The notes: generated by a model from the letters alone, not told the origin. A stretch of DNA of 64,000 nt from Phytophthora sp. 'mugwort' (GCA_033558025.1 JAUCEF010000007.1:7812001-7876000), one strand, 5' to 3'; counted from the first letter of the stretch, positions 35,717 to 46,585 are shown. Made by a program: numbers and translations.

Positions 35717-36275
35717 GTCCGCAAGCGCAGCGCGGCGTTCGTCGTTCTTGTTTTTGTAAGTGGCTTCTTTACGATACCTTTGAAAAGACATATGCAAACG
35801 TAGAGGTTTGGTCTGTTGAATTCGGTCCAACGAAATCGTGTGTATTGAAGTGTACCTTGCAATTTGTAAAGACATCAATCTGAACTTCACGAAAGAATTG
35901 GACAATCCATCCGACACAAGCATACAAAACGGAGCATTTTTTATTTTGGTCCAACACATTCAGGAGAATCGGCGCTATTTTTTTTGAGAAATGAGCTAAG
36001 GCTGGTCCTGCCTCATAAGACCGAGGCCAACTAAATTTCACTGACGACCTCCTGACCGATATTGGTTGACTGGCCGCCACAAACCGATGGCGAACAAGAA
36101 GGTGAAGCACGAGTGAATTTTGTCAACTGGGCTGAGAAAAAGTATCATTTCGTTCGTCTTCCGAAAGTCAATTGGTAGAGACGTCAATAGTGCTACTTAG
36201 GTAAATCTCATACCGTGGGCCTCGGTGGAGACAGACTCACTACTGAAAATAACAACCCCGTCCCAAATCGGCACG
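35717..36275. other. Intergenic region before the kinase gene
   Basis: No gene is recognised. Short minus-strand frames have no family similarity. The 3' part presumably carries the kinase promoter and 5' UTR. Confidence 0.5.
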
Positions 36276-38121
36276 ATGGGCAGCGGCGCATCGCGGCAGG
36301 CGCTGTTGCAGCACTCTGACAGCCGAATAAATGCACTCCTGGCGGAGGCCAGGGGTCTTCCAGAAGATGAACGCATGCTCGAGCTAGCTTTAGAACAAAT
36401 CCCGGCTGTGGAACACAGCAATCTGACTCGATCAGCTACCGAGCGATCAAGACCATACAACGAGCGAAGTTGGTGTCACGATGCAACTGCATCTTTACAT
36501 GAGGCTGAGATTCCTGACGGTGTCGTGAGCGATGCTGGTGAGAAGATCGGACGCGATACTGAAGCGGAAGAGAACGAAGGCTACTCGACTGATGACTTCG
36601 AGGACGACGAGATCACGGAATGGAAAAAGGGTGCCTCTATCGGTGCTGGCAGCTACGGCACGGTATGTACTGCTTTTGTATAGTATTTAAAACTGTATAC
36701 TTAACAAAGTGTGCTTATCGTACTCTAGGTATACTTAGCTCGTGATGAAGACACTGGCAGTTTAATGGCGGTGAAAGAAATCCTGATCTCAGAGGAGACC
36801 GATACTGCGATTCGTGAGGCCACACGGGAAGTCGAATTATTGCGGGGATTAAAGCACGAAAATATCGTCAAATATCTCGGCTACCACTTGGACAATGTAT
36901 CCCAAATATTGTCAATCTTCACGGAATGGGTTCCTGGTGGAAGTCTGGAGCACAACCGCAGACTTTTTGGTGGGAACGAACGCGTCGTACGTCGATTCAC
37001 GCACCAGTTGCTATCTGGTGTCGCGTATCTCCACTCCAAGAATATTATTCACCACGACATTAAGGTAATTAGCTTTCTCTCTCGTCTCACCGCTCGTTCT
37101 CAACGAATTGTGTTTGCCTATGCGGCAGCCTGCAAACATACTGGTAGACCAGAATGGTGTCGTCAAGATAGCAGACTTCGGCTCTTCCCGGATTATCAGC
37201 AGCGCTACCATGTCCAATGGCTCGACTCGATCTTTGCGTGGTACGCCGAACTACATGGCTCCCGAAGTCATCAAACAGACATCGGGACGCAGCCGCAAGG
37301 CCGACATCTGGAGTATTGGATGTACTGTTCTTCGACTCTTGACAGGAGGTCCGCTGTGGGGAGACCGTCACTTCGATTCCCAAGCTGCGTTGCTCTACTA
37401 CATCGCCAATCTCGACGAACTACCACCGCTGCCTGATAGTCTGTCGCCCAAAGCTCGTGAATTTATCTTGGCATGTCTTCAGATTGATCCCACAATGCGT
37501 CCAAGTGCAGCGAAGTTATTGAGCTATCCATTCGCTCAATATGCTGGCCAAAAGCCAGAACCGATTGCACCCGAGCCAATGGCAACCCCAAGACGCCATA
37601 CAGCACCAGTAGTCTCCTCGCCATCATCACTTCAATCGAAAAACCGGGCTCGTCGATCCGAGAGAAGCTCTAGATGCGACGAAGAAGCCTTTAAAGAGAC
37701 CAGTCCCGATCCCGGTCCGGAAGATTCGCCACCCACACTGACAAGAAGAGCATCGCTCGTAGCGACACTATTCTCTTCACCGCCGGATGTCAATACAGAT
37801 GTACCCGAAGACGCACCCGAGAAAGAAACGGCAGCAAAGGACACAAGTCTTGGTGAATTCGTATCGGACGACTGCGAGTCCGACTTGACACTTGCAAGTC
37901 GCATGTCTGACATGGACTCGACAACCCGCTCGGACAATAATGGAGATCTCGTCGTGACGAGCTGGGATGAACAGCCAATTTTGTCGACAGCCGCGCGAAA
38001 GGACCGTGAAAAGCGTCAAACCGAGGCCGCTGAAGCTGCTCGTAGACGTCAAGAGCGCGAACAAAAATTCCAGGAGGAGCTTGCAGCGTATAGTCATGAA
38101 TCGTTCGCAGGTCGAGTGTAG
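36276..38121 (+). CDS. STE/MAP3K-type protein kinase, probably N-myristoylated, 3 exons
   Basis: Exons 36276-36662, 36729-37064 and 37129-38121 give 571 residues. The ATG at 36276 was chosen because it gives MGSGASRQ, a good N-myristoylation sequence; the in-frame GTG upstream is not a usual eukaryotic start. An acidic N-terminus is followed by a kinase domain from about residue 118: glycine loop GASIGAGSYGTV, Lys in MAVKEI (near 145), HHDIKPANIL, DFG near 257, MAPEV, and DIWSIGCTVLRLLTG. GTPNYMAPEVI with the subdomain XI region resembles the MEKK/ANP group of MAP3Ks. The usual HRD is HHD, so this is a non-RD kinase; the catalytic Asp is kept. The C-terminus is Ser/Pro-rich and acidic and ends in a basic helical stretch. 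It probably acts at a membrane in a MAPK cascade. Confidence 0.88.
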
Positions 38122-38164
38122 AGCTTGTCAATGTATTTATGATTCTTTCTCTCCAGTAGCCGAA

Positions 38165-40138
38165 CTAACTTGTAGGCTGCGACATGTCACTATTACCACT
38201 TCCTTCTTCAGCTTCTTCGCCGTCTTCGTATGTCTCGTCATATCCTTCCACCATCGACGAAGAAGGTAGTGGCGGGCCCAGTACCAGATTGCAGAGCAGG
38301 CTAAAGCTTTCGGACACGAGGAAGTAGAGAAGCAGCCACTGGACTCGCACAAACACAGCCAACAGACAGATGAGAGCGGCGTAAACCGCCCAGACATCCA
38401 GCAGAGCCGTCTTGTGCCACGGAGCTGTCAGATTCAGTGTGGCTAAATGATCAAATCCCAATCGAAGCGCAGCATCGATTACGTCAATGGCTCGTGAAGT
38501 ACCCCCAGCTCGTTCTAGCAGCGTACCCACTTTTCTTGCGGCACGCGTGTAGGAGGCATTAGTGAGCAACTCAGTGACTGCAGCATGCACGTACGGGCCA
38601 GATAGAAGGTTCTTGTCAAGCGAGATACCTGCTCCAGAGTCCGCGACACGTGCCGCCACGTCAGGCTGGTCCACAAGGAATGGGATACACAACAAAGGTT
38701 TGCCCATAACCAGCGCTTCTTGAGCTGAGACCATGCCGCAGTGCGAAATGACAAGCCGAACGGCTGGGTGATTCAGAATTTCCAAATTCGACAACGATGA
38801 GCTGGGTGGCTTCACGACCAACGAAGCAGGCAGTGCGGGTGGCAAAATGCCACGCTGGTCGGAAGGAAGTATCCACAATACCTTCACAGGTGGGTCTTCT
38901 GGTCCCATGAGCAGCCCTTCAACGAGCGCTTGAGCTTGCCAGGCGTCGATGTACGCCATGGTTCCCAGATTCAGATACACCACACCTCCAGTATCTGCGT
39001 CGAGGTCATGCTCTGCAGCTGTGCCTCGAGGATGTGACGGCGTCCGTTGACGTAGTCGCAGCAACGGTGTTGAGTCAATAGACGCATCTAGCCAGCTCAG
39101 TAGAGCCGACGGTAGAGGCTGACGCTCCAGTTTGCTCGCATTACCACCCGGAACCGGTAGGATCGGCCCTACAGCCTCCACAAGCGGCGACAGAGGTTGC
39201 GGATGTTCCAGGCCAAACGCTGTGTTGAGGATCACGCGGGCTCCCTTGAACAGATCATGTTGGGACCTGAACGGTGGCAGGTCCAGTTCGTAGCGCATCT
39301 TGTTCAGCTCCATGAACGGCGGCGTCAACGCCACGGACAGCAGCCTGGGGAACAGAATATTCATACATCGGTTCCAAAGCGACATGTTCTCTCGGAAGCC
39401 GGTGCCCCACGCTGGCACATAGCTCGGCGCCCCTCCCAGATCAAACAGCAGCGACGGCGAGTTCAAAATGTACGGGATCTTGAGCTTATGCGCCAAATCC
39501 TGGGCCCCCACAGTTGCAATGTCCAGCACCAGCAAATCCGGCGGATCGCCATTGCTCCCGTTGTTCTCGAGTTGAGACAGCAGCGCGTCGAACATGGGCC
39601 TCGCAGCTCGGACGTAAATGTCGTTAAACATGGTCAAAATGCCTCGAAAATTCGATGCGTCCCGTGTCATGGCGCGAAGCTTGACCCGCAGATCTTCAGC
39701 GGAGATGGGGAAGGCTCCGGCCGACAGGAAGGGCACCCCGTAGGCGTGCGCCCACTCGCGTCCAGAGTCGTGGGTGGCGAAGGACACGCGGTATCCTCGC
39801 TCTTTCATCTCGCTGGCCACACGGAGCAGCGGCAACGCGTGACCTTTGATGGCGATGGATGCGAAAACAATGTGCTGGTCGTGCGGGTCCAATGGGGCCG
39901 CCGGAGCGGGCGCGGGGGGCGGCGCCGGGCATGAGAACTCGCTGTTATCGGTCAAGCAGACGGTGTCGAGATCACCTGATAACGGAACTTGTACTGTGTC
40001 CTCGGAGCTAGAACTTGTGCTGGAGCTAGACAAGATGGCACTGTAGCTAGACACGCAGGTTGCGTATGCCAAAATGGTCAGGAAGAGGAGAAGGAGAGAC
40101 CGCAACACCGACGTCTGAAAATGGCCAGGTCGCGCCAT
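38165..40138 (-). CDS. UDP-glycosyltransferase with N-terminal and C-terminal membrane segments
   Basis: This is a single-exon gene of 657 residues starting at the ATG at 40138. An N-terminal hydrophobic segment (SLLLLFLTILAYATCV) acts as signal or anchor and is followed by a Ser/Thr/Pro-rich spacer. The GT1 (GT-B fold) body runs from about HIVFASIAIKGHALPLLRVA. The sugar-nucleotide side includes GGVVYLNLGTMAYID and the donor-site region HPAVRLVISHCGMVSAQEAL, then GKPLLCIPFLVDQPDVAARV. The usual HGG of that motif is HCG here. A second hydrophobic stretch (VWAVYAALICLLAVFVRV, then LLLYFLV) and an acidic tail end the protein. It would transfer a sugar from a UDP-sugar to a lipid or sterol; the acceptor is unknown. 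It is divergent to RP2, with 191 bp between starts. Confidence 0.9.
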   Translation of the reverse strand: MARPGHFQTSVLRSLLLLFLTILAYATCVSSYSAILSSSSTSSSSEDTVQVPLSGDLDTVCLTDNSEFSCPAPPPAPAPAAPLDPHDQHIVFASIAIKGHALPLLRVASEMKERGYRVSFATHDSGREWAHAYGVPFLSAGAFPISAEDLRVKLRAMTRDASNFRGILTMFNDIYVRAARPMFDALLSQLENNGSNGDPPDLLVLDIATVGAQDLAHKLKIPYILNSPSLLFDLGGAPSYVPAWGTGFRENMSLWNRCMNILFPRLLSVALTPPFMELNKMRYELDLPPFRSQHDLFKGARVILNTAFGLEHPQPLSPLVEAVGPILPVPGGNASKLERQPLPSALLSWLDASIDSTPLLRLRQRTPSHPRGTAAEHDLDADTGGVVYLNLGTMAYIDAWQAQALVEGLLMGPEDPPVKVLWILPSDQRGILPPALPASLVVKPPSSSLSNLEILNHPAVRLVISHCGMVSAQEALVMGKPLLCIPFLVDQPDVAARVADSGAGISLDKNLLSGPYVHAAVTELLTNASYTRAARKVGTLLERAGGTSRAIDVIDAALRLGFDHLATLNLTAPWHKTALLDVWAVYAALICLLAVFVRVQWLLLYFLVSESFSLLCNLVLGPPLPSSSMVEGYDETYEDGEEAEEGSGNSDMSQPTS

Positions 40139-40329
40139 TGTGCGACTTTGGCTGGATAATGTGTGGGCCACATGGTGTGTGAAGTGGTACACCCCTACGC
40201 GATCTTGAAGCGCCGCTAAGTAACGGACAGAGGTTACCGGTAAGATAAGCTCTGGTGCTTGACTTGAGTGATCGGTCACTCGAGTTCTGGAGTAAGACAG
40301 TGAACGCAAACTGACGATATTGGAGCAGC

Positions 40330-41821
40330 ATGATCTTCACGGCGTCCGACGGCAAGAAGTTCGAGGACCGGGCGGCGTGGCGGCTCTACGAGTTCGAGAT
40401 CACCTACACGTTCCGCAACAAGAAGAACGAGACGCTCTTGAAGCTGCCCGGTCAGATCGAAGGGTGTGTTGTTGAGGTCGGTTGAATTGAAATACTGCGT
40501 GACATTGTACTGACGTCAACGGTGGCGCTGTGTGCTCTGGGTAGACAACCGTTTGACGTCTCGGACCTGAAAGGATGCACGGTCATGCTGCTGGACCATA
40601 TCAACCAGGTGCAGATTGACAACTTGTCGAATTGCCGCGTCTTCGTCGGTGGGTCCTTGTTTATGGTAAACCGCATGACGACCCACATACTTACTATCTG
40701 TATACCATTTATCTCATTAGGGCCGAGTTCGGAGTCGGTATTCGTACGGAATTGCACCGACTGCGTCTTCACCATTGCATGGTAAGGACTAAATAATGGT
40801 TCGTTTTATACAGTTTTTTTTTTTACTGAACAACCAGCGGTTTGATTGTAGCAAGCAGCTCCGCACGCGAGACTGTTCCGGCTGCTCGATCTACCTCTAC
40901 TCGCTCACGGACCCGATCATCGAGACGTCGCAGCAGATGGCGTTCGCTCCGTTCAACGGAGCTTACTGCGGCATTGAGCGGGTGCGTGGCAGAGAAGTCC
41001 ATCGGAAACATTCATTTGAACTGACACTCACATGGATCCTGCACGGTGTAGAACTTCGCGGACGCGCAGTTGGAGTCAACAAACAACCACTGGTCTCTGG
41101 TCTACGATTTCAACGATCCCGACAAGACGGGCGCCAACTGGCGCATTCTTAGTGAGTTCTCAATAATTCTGGGGACATGCAATTATTTCTAACGTGACGA
41201 AACACAATATCTGTGTCGTAGAGCAAGAGGAAGAAGCTCCATGGGTGATCGACATCGAGCCACAGGTTCCCGGCGCCGCTACTTCGCTGGGCGCGTGTGT
41301 AAATCCTGTAGCGCGTGACTCCGGTTTCGTTCAATACGCGGACAGCTCTTCCTCTATCTCAGGCGGCATGCAGTCGTTCACATTCAGTACTTCTCAGAAG
41401 GACGCCTCGAAGGTGGTGCAGGCCACTAGTTCCGACACTCTGGTTGCATCTTCCATCCCTGATTTGCCTCAGCCAGCGTCAGTTCGGTCTCTGTCGGTCG
41501 CTCCCACGACAACTGCAGCTCCTGCTCCACCTGGTATCGACGCTCCGGTGGCACCTCCACCCGCTCCTGTTGAAGCGTCTCATGCTCTGAAGCAGGCTTT
41601 TATTGCTACCCCAGAGCACGTTGCACCGCCTCCGTCGATGCCTCGAGTGCTGCCTCCTGTTGAAGGCGCTAACTTGACCACGAAAGGGTACGTTACGTCC
41701 GACATGGTTACATTTGATGTGCTTATACTCATATTGTCGATTAACATACTACTGCAGACACGAGGAGCCCGCCGTGGACGCTGCCGTGGATCAAGTCACT
41801 GAAATGATGGGGATGATGTAA
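40330..41821 (+). CDS. RP2: RP2 homologue: TBCC-domain GTPase-activating protein for ARL3, 7 exons
   Basis: Exons 40330-40463, 40545-40648, 40721-40781, 40852-40981, 41052-41151, 41222-41687 and 41758-41821 give 352 residues. The first about 190 residues form the TBCC beta-helix: GCTVMLLDHINQVQIDN, CRVFVG, FVRNCTDCVFTIACKQLRTRDCSG, DPIIETSQQMAFAPFNGAY, then FADAQLESTNNHWSLVYDF. The Arg in KQLRTRD (near 104) aligns with the Arg finger of human RP2, which stimulates GTP hydrolysis by ARL3 during delivery of lipidated cargo to cilia. The C-terminal half replaces the nucleotide-kinase-like domain of animal RP2 with a long Ala/Pro/Ser-rich tail. The N-terminus (MIFTASDGKK) lacks the animal Gly2/Cys3 acylation signal. 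Confidence 0.88.
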
Positions 41822-41960
41822 GGCCGCCGTCGTCAACCGACAACAGCAAGCCGTCCCTACTAAGTATGTTGTAGGTTCCAATATGACAACAAAAAATGAC
41901 TTGCTTTTAGTATATCCGAAACAAATTGTCACAAGCAAAAATATACCGTCAATTGAAACC

Positions 41961-43147
41961 ATGGTACGGAATAGGAGTGCGGAGAACCCTGTGCGGGCCG
42001 CGAAGTTGCGCAAATGGTACGCACGGGCATGGTGGATGGGCGTGCATGTGTACGGCTACGTGGTGGTAGGCGTCAAGGGCGCGTTGAGCCCGCAGACGCT
42101 GCCAACCGCGCAGTTCGTGGTGTTTTTGGTCGTGGCGGCAGCGACCATCCTGTGCTACGTGGTGCTGCAGTGCTCGTCACCGGGACATCTCGACAAGCGG
42201 CCGATGTTGGCGCCGGTTCAAACTGCAACACCCAGGGAACTTGGCAGTCCACGGCAATTGCCCACGGAAGACGATGACGACACGGAATTGCTAGGAGATG
42301 GAGAAGGGAACGAGCATCCAAGGAACAGCGCGGACCTGCACTTCTGTAACGAATGCCACGTGTTTCAACCGCTTAGAACAAAGCACTGGTACGACGGCAT
42401 TTTGGTGGTGATGCGGGGGAAATAGTGGTTACACAAGGACTAATTCGTGAGTTGTGTCTGCGTTTGCAGTAAGGACTGCGCTCGATGCACGCGGCAGTAC
42501 GATCATCAGTACGAGCAGTTCAATTTGTGCTGTGGCTGCAAAGGATTGCAATTGATGGTGGCTAACCTTGTGGCTTCCTTGTTGTTGTGTGGTGCTTAGT
42601 TGTGACTGCGTGGGGACTTGCGTGGGCGAGAGCAACCATCGGCTGTTCGTGTTATACTTGTTCCTACAGATTCTGGAGGGTGTAGTGATGATCGACGTTA
42701 CGTCACTTGCGTTTACGGAGGGAGACGACATCAACGACTGGTTTAAGACCAACGCGCTGTACATTGTGCTGTGGTTCATGCTCATGTGCGTGCTGCTCAT
42801 CGTCTTTCCACTCTTCTGCTACCAGGTGTACCTCATCTCGACGAACCAGGTGCGTGCCGTGTCACAGTTCCATTTACCAGACTTCATGGACGGCAATCGT
42901 GCACTACAGTTGGAAGAGAGAATTAATCAATGGCAACTTCTTCAACTGACAGACCTCATGGGAACATGCTCGCCGCTCATCCATCACCTACCTGCAGAAT
43001 CTGCCGGATAAGCGTTCTCCATTCGATCGCGGCGTGCTGCACAACTGGTGGGTCTTCCTCTCTAACGGCGACCGCAACAAATGGGTTCACCAAAGTGTAG
43101 CCAAACCGATGACGTCGCACGGCGACGACCCGTCCTCACTCGTATAA
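41961..43147 (+). CDS. DHHC-type protein S-acyltransferase, 4 exons
   Basis: Exons 41961-42388, 42470-42508, 42600-42849 and 42953-43147 give 303 residues. Another in-frame ATG at 41883 would add 26 residues. There are two N-terminal membrane helices, then the Cys-rich domain FCNECHVFQPLRTKHCKDCARCTRQYDHHCDCVGTCVG, of which DHHC is the acyl-accepting motif. Two further membrane helices follow (LFVLYLFLQILEGVVMI; IVLWFMLMCVLLIVFPLF). TSWEH (the TTxE-type motif) lies just after. Exon 2 is only 39 nt, and DHHC is split by an intron after the first base pair of the second His codon (CA/T). The gene attaches palmitate to Cys residues of membrane proteins, probably at the Golgi or ER. The start is 139 bp downstream of the RP2 stop. 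Confidence 0.88.
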
Positions 43148-43313
43148 ACCCAATGCACAATTTTGACCAAATTGTTACCCAAATCGCATTTACAGCATAT
43201 AAAAATACCAAGTTTGTCTTTTGAGTCATACACATAAACTCTGTTTGCACACGTGTTCAACTACGGGTTGACCGGCAACACTCGCGCATTGAGCCTCCGG
43301 ACCGATCACAGCA

Positions 43314-44468
43314 ATGGTCCTGACCTCCGTGGCGCTCAATGCCGCCTTAGTCCTCGTCTCCGTGGCCGTAACAACTTGCGCCGTGCTGCTGCTCGCCTGG
43401 CTCGGCGCCCCCATCGTCGAGGCCAAGCACCTCGCCGAGGAGTTGGACCCGCAGCAGGAAGCCACGTACGAAGACCCCAACGCCGACAACAAGCTGTGCG
43501 TACATTGCAGCTTAAATAATAATTTGTGGTTATACATATAATCTATCATTTGTTTGATACCTAGGCTGCCATTTGGGTCTCTAGGCGATGAGAAGGCCGA
43601 GGTGGCACTGACAGTTGTGATCCCGGCGTACAACGAGGAGAAGCGCATCCTGGTGACGATAAAGGATACGGTGGCGTATTTGAACGGAAAGAAGCAGAAG
43701 GACCCTTCGTTCACCTACGAGATCATTGTAGTGGATGATTGCAGTGTGGACGGAACTGTAAACGTGGTCATGAAGGAGGTGCAGAAGCACACGGTGGACC
43801 GCATCCGCCTCTTGAAATTGCAGAAGAATCACGGCAAGGGTGGCGCCATCCGGAAGGGTATCATGCGTGCTCGTGGTGAGCAGGTGTTGTTCGCGGATGC
43901 GGACAATGCTACGGAGATCAGGGACTATGACAAACTGGCAAAGGCTATGGATGAAGCTGAGAATAGCAATGGTGTTGTGGTGTGTGGCAGTCGCGCTCAT
44001 CTGGAGGAGCAGGCTATTGCTAAGCGGAACCCGCTCCGGAACTTGTTGATGCACGGGTTCCACTTGATTGTGTCGACGCTGTGCATAAAAAATGTGCGGG
44101 ACACCCAGTGTGGGTTTAAGCTTTTTGATCGCACTGCAGCTCGGGTGCTGTTTGCACCGATGCATATTGAACGATGGGCTTTTGACGTCGAGCTGTTGTA
44201 CCTCGCCGCCAGCAGCAAAATGACAATCAAGGTGCGTCACTATTTTTTCTGAACTACGAGGTGGTTATTACTGATTTTTTATAACTCTTTTAATTTTCTC
44301 TATGTGCAGGAAGTCGCCGTGCAGTGGACGGAAGTGCCAGGTTCCAAGCTGAGTGTAATCTCGGCGACTCTCACGATGCTACGTGAAATCATTCTCATCC
44401 GTTTGTGCTATACTGTCGGCGTTTGGAAGATTAGCGATGGCAGCTTCCGTCTTGCTAAACGACCATGA
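43314..44468 (+). CDS. ALG5: Dolichyl-phosphate beta-glucosyltransferase
   Basis: Exons 43314-43495, 43565-44231 and 44310-44468 give 335 residues. The enzyme makes dolichyl-phosphate-glucose from UDP-glucose at the cytosolic face of the ER, the donor for the final glucoses of the N-glycan precursor. An N-terminal membrane helix (ALVLVSVAVTTCAVLLLAWL) is followed by the GT2 domain: LTVVIPAYNEEKRI, YEIIVVDDCSVDGT, KNHGKGGAIRKG, the DxD-type FADADNATE, VCGSRAH, and RDTQCGFKLFDR, then ERWAFDVELL. All these are typical of ALG5 and separate it from DPM1. Introns are in phase 2 and phase 0. Length and motif set agree with the family. Confidence 0.93.
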
Positions 44469-44699
44469 ACGCCAATATTCGCTAGGCTTGTGTTCTACTA
44501 GGATTTGGGCCAATCAGGCATCTATCGATGGCTCAAACGTACAAATCCATGTCTATCTGTTTCATCTGAAGTCTTCTGCAAAACAACATGAGCGTTCACT
44601 TGACAGTGTAGACTGCTCAGCGCGGTGCCTTTCTGTGGTTCCATTGACCTGTCAAACTTTGTTTCGGTGTCTACATTTTAAGCCACAAGAAGAATTAGC

Positions 44700-46087
44700 T
44701 CATGCAGCAAATGCGTGGGGTATTTTTTTAATGCAGTAACGTACCCTCGCACTCACAGTGCCCAGAGAGTCTTGCTTCTTAAGAAGCTGGCCACCTTGTT
44801 TCGAAGAAGAATCGTCGCGGTGCTTACTGTGCTTTGCCTTCTTTGCTGGATAGGACGCTTCATTGGAGGTATTGGCCATCATGAAGTCCAAATTACTTCG
44901 GTCCATCTCGGGAGACTTTCGCCTGTCGGCGGCAAGGTGCTTGGGTCGCTGTGCCTTCGTAGGAGTTCCGCTGCTGATTTCCTCTAGCTCGCTTTTCCGC
45001 TTGTCCAATGGTGTTAACCACGAATGGAGCGCACCTGATGCTCCGCTTGTCTCGCGAGATTTTGCCCGATATTGAGCCCATGTCTTTTTTCCAGGCTTAT
45101 CGGACCGATCAGAGCCATTGTGTGAGGCCACACGAGCGTCATAATTGCCCCGTCCTGTTTCCATTTTTGCCTTGGCTGTCTCGATCACTTGTAGTTGTTT
45201 CGCATCCAAGGCAAGATACTCATTAATGTCAGCCGTACTCTTCTTCTCCTCAATCTCGTCGATGCGCTCAATAAATTGGCCCAGTATGCTGTTTCTCTTC
45301 TTCGGTCGACGCTGTTTCTGCTCTGTGCCAAAGAACTTGCAAATACTCTCTTGGTTTTTCCGGGGTGCTGTCTTTATCTGCGTGTGGTTCCTCAGCGTCA
45401 AGTCGTTTCGCTTTCTCTTACGCGACTCCTGCTTGTCGTAGGTGAACTTTCGCTCAGGTCGGGTGATGCCGTTCTCAGGTCGACTCAATCTCGAAACCTT
45501 CTCACCCCCATGACTCTTCTTCGAGACGATTTTATCAAAGGACCGGCTGCTCGAGTGACGATCCGTATTGTCTCGAGGAGTTAACGGCTTCTTTTTCTTC
45601 TTCCGATCCGGCGTCGTAATTTTCTCCAACGAACTCCGTTGACTGCTGGTGGTCTCGCCTTCATCAGTTGCAGGACCTAATTTCATAAAGAAATTGCTCA
45701 TTACTTGCTTGCTTCCAGCATTCATTTTCTCTTCTTTCTCTTTTGCCAGTTGCTTCTTCGTAGACCTCATCGCATCCAAAAGACTCTTCACAGAGCCAAC
45801 CAGCAAGAGTCTTACGTCACACAGAGCCATTTCAGCATACAGAAATCGACACAAAAAACACAACATTACCTTCTTTAGCCCAGCATTCAAACGATCTGCA
45901 CGCGTTTCGCCCTCCACTTCTCCATCCACCAACTTGAACGTCCGCAACTTCCGCCACTTTGCATCTATATACATACCACGTCATCTCAGTTCAATAATTG
46001 CTACCTCTCAGTCAACAAGCGCCCAGCAGCTCACACACCGTCGGACGATATTTCCACGTCATTCCGGTCTCGCCTCCGCTTCAACAT
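44700..46087 (-). CDS. Basic nuclear-type protein with PCNA-binding (PIP-box) motif, function unknown
   Basis: Exons 46087-46039, 45964-45870 and 45785-44700 give 409 residues. The protein is very Lys/Arg/Ser-rich, with several nuclear-localisation-like clusters (KKKKKPLTPR, RKRKRNDLT, RRPKKRN). QESICKFFG fits the PIP-box pattern (Q-x-x-hydrophobic-x-x-aromatic-aromatic) that binds PCNA; the nearby QVMSNFF resembles it but has wrong spacing. No catalytic domain is seen, and most of the chain looks disordered. Exon 1 is short and was needed to give an ATG in frame. The 3' end is uncertain: a donor GTGAGT after GGCACT could splice to a small last exon ending KTSDETDRHG and a few more residues, with stop at 44522-44524. 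A replication or repair adaptor is an inference only. Confidence 0.65.
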
Positions 46088-46183
46088 GATGGTCAGCGGC
46101 AGCCTAACAAAGTAGTGTGCACAAATGACCAGTAAATTAGTAAAAAAATTGCACTAACTCTTCAGTTCTGAAGCACTTCTCCT

Positions 46184-46445
46184 TCAAACTTCGCGGTTGT
46201 ACATCTCCTGGGTGTCCACGCGTATGGGGAACTCGTCGTCCTTGCGGTCCACGCGCAGGACTTTGGACACGCGGTGTCCGCGCGAGTCTCCCGCCACGAA
46301 CGCCTGTCGCAGCGGCTTGTGAGTCTCGTAATAGGCGTTAGAGCGCGTAAATCGTTCCAGAGCTGCGCACCATGGAATAGTACTCGACAGTATCGCCAGG
46401 GAAGAGCGTCTCGGCCTGCAGCTCCGACGCCGAGAGCCCCACCAT
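46184..46445 (-). CDS. Possible small hypothetical protein, 2 exons
   Basis: Two minus-strand segments (46445-46371 and 46324-46184) look coding in their own right: MVGLSASELQAETLFPGD, then VAGDSRGHRVSKVLRVDRK and DDEFPIRVDTQEMYNREV before the stop. They are in different frames. A 46-nt intron with GT and AG ends joins them into 71 residues. The first part stays open upstream to about 46514, so a longer 5' exon is possible. I do not recognise a family. The short intron could instead be a frameshift, which would make this a gene fragment. It lies between the PIP-box gene and the HAD gene start at 46586. Confidence 0.35.
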
Positions 46446-46585
46446 CGTCACCCGCTCGCCACCACCGCCTCTCGAGCTGTATTGAAGCGCCAACTTGCCG
46501 TTTCGCGAAAACCTCTATTATCGCATACCTACTTCGTATCGGGAAATACCGATAATTAGTCAATCTCAATCTACCAGCTCCGATC

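Noticed and set aside
39197..39934. Long plus-strand open frame of 245 codons
   Set aside because: It is antisense to the intact UDP-glycosyltransferase, and its sequence has no family similarity. It follows from GC-rich codon use on the other strand.
42501..42597. Apparent DHQY mutation of the DHHC active site followed by an early stop
   Set aside because: A GT-AG intron at 42509-42599 removes it and restores DHHC in frame with the conserved CVG block.
43581..44240. Minus-strand open frame of 219 codons
   Set aside because: It is the shadow of the ALG5 coding sequence.
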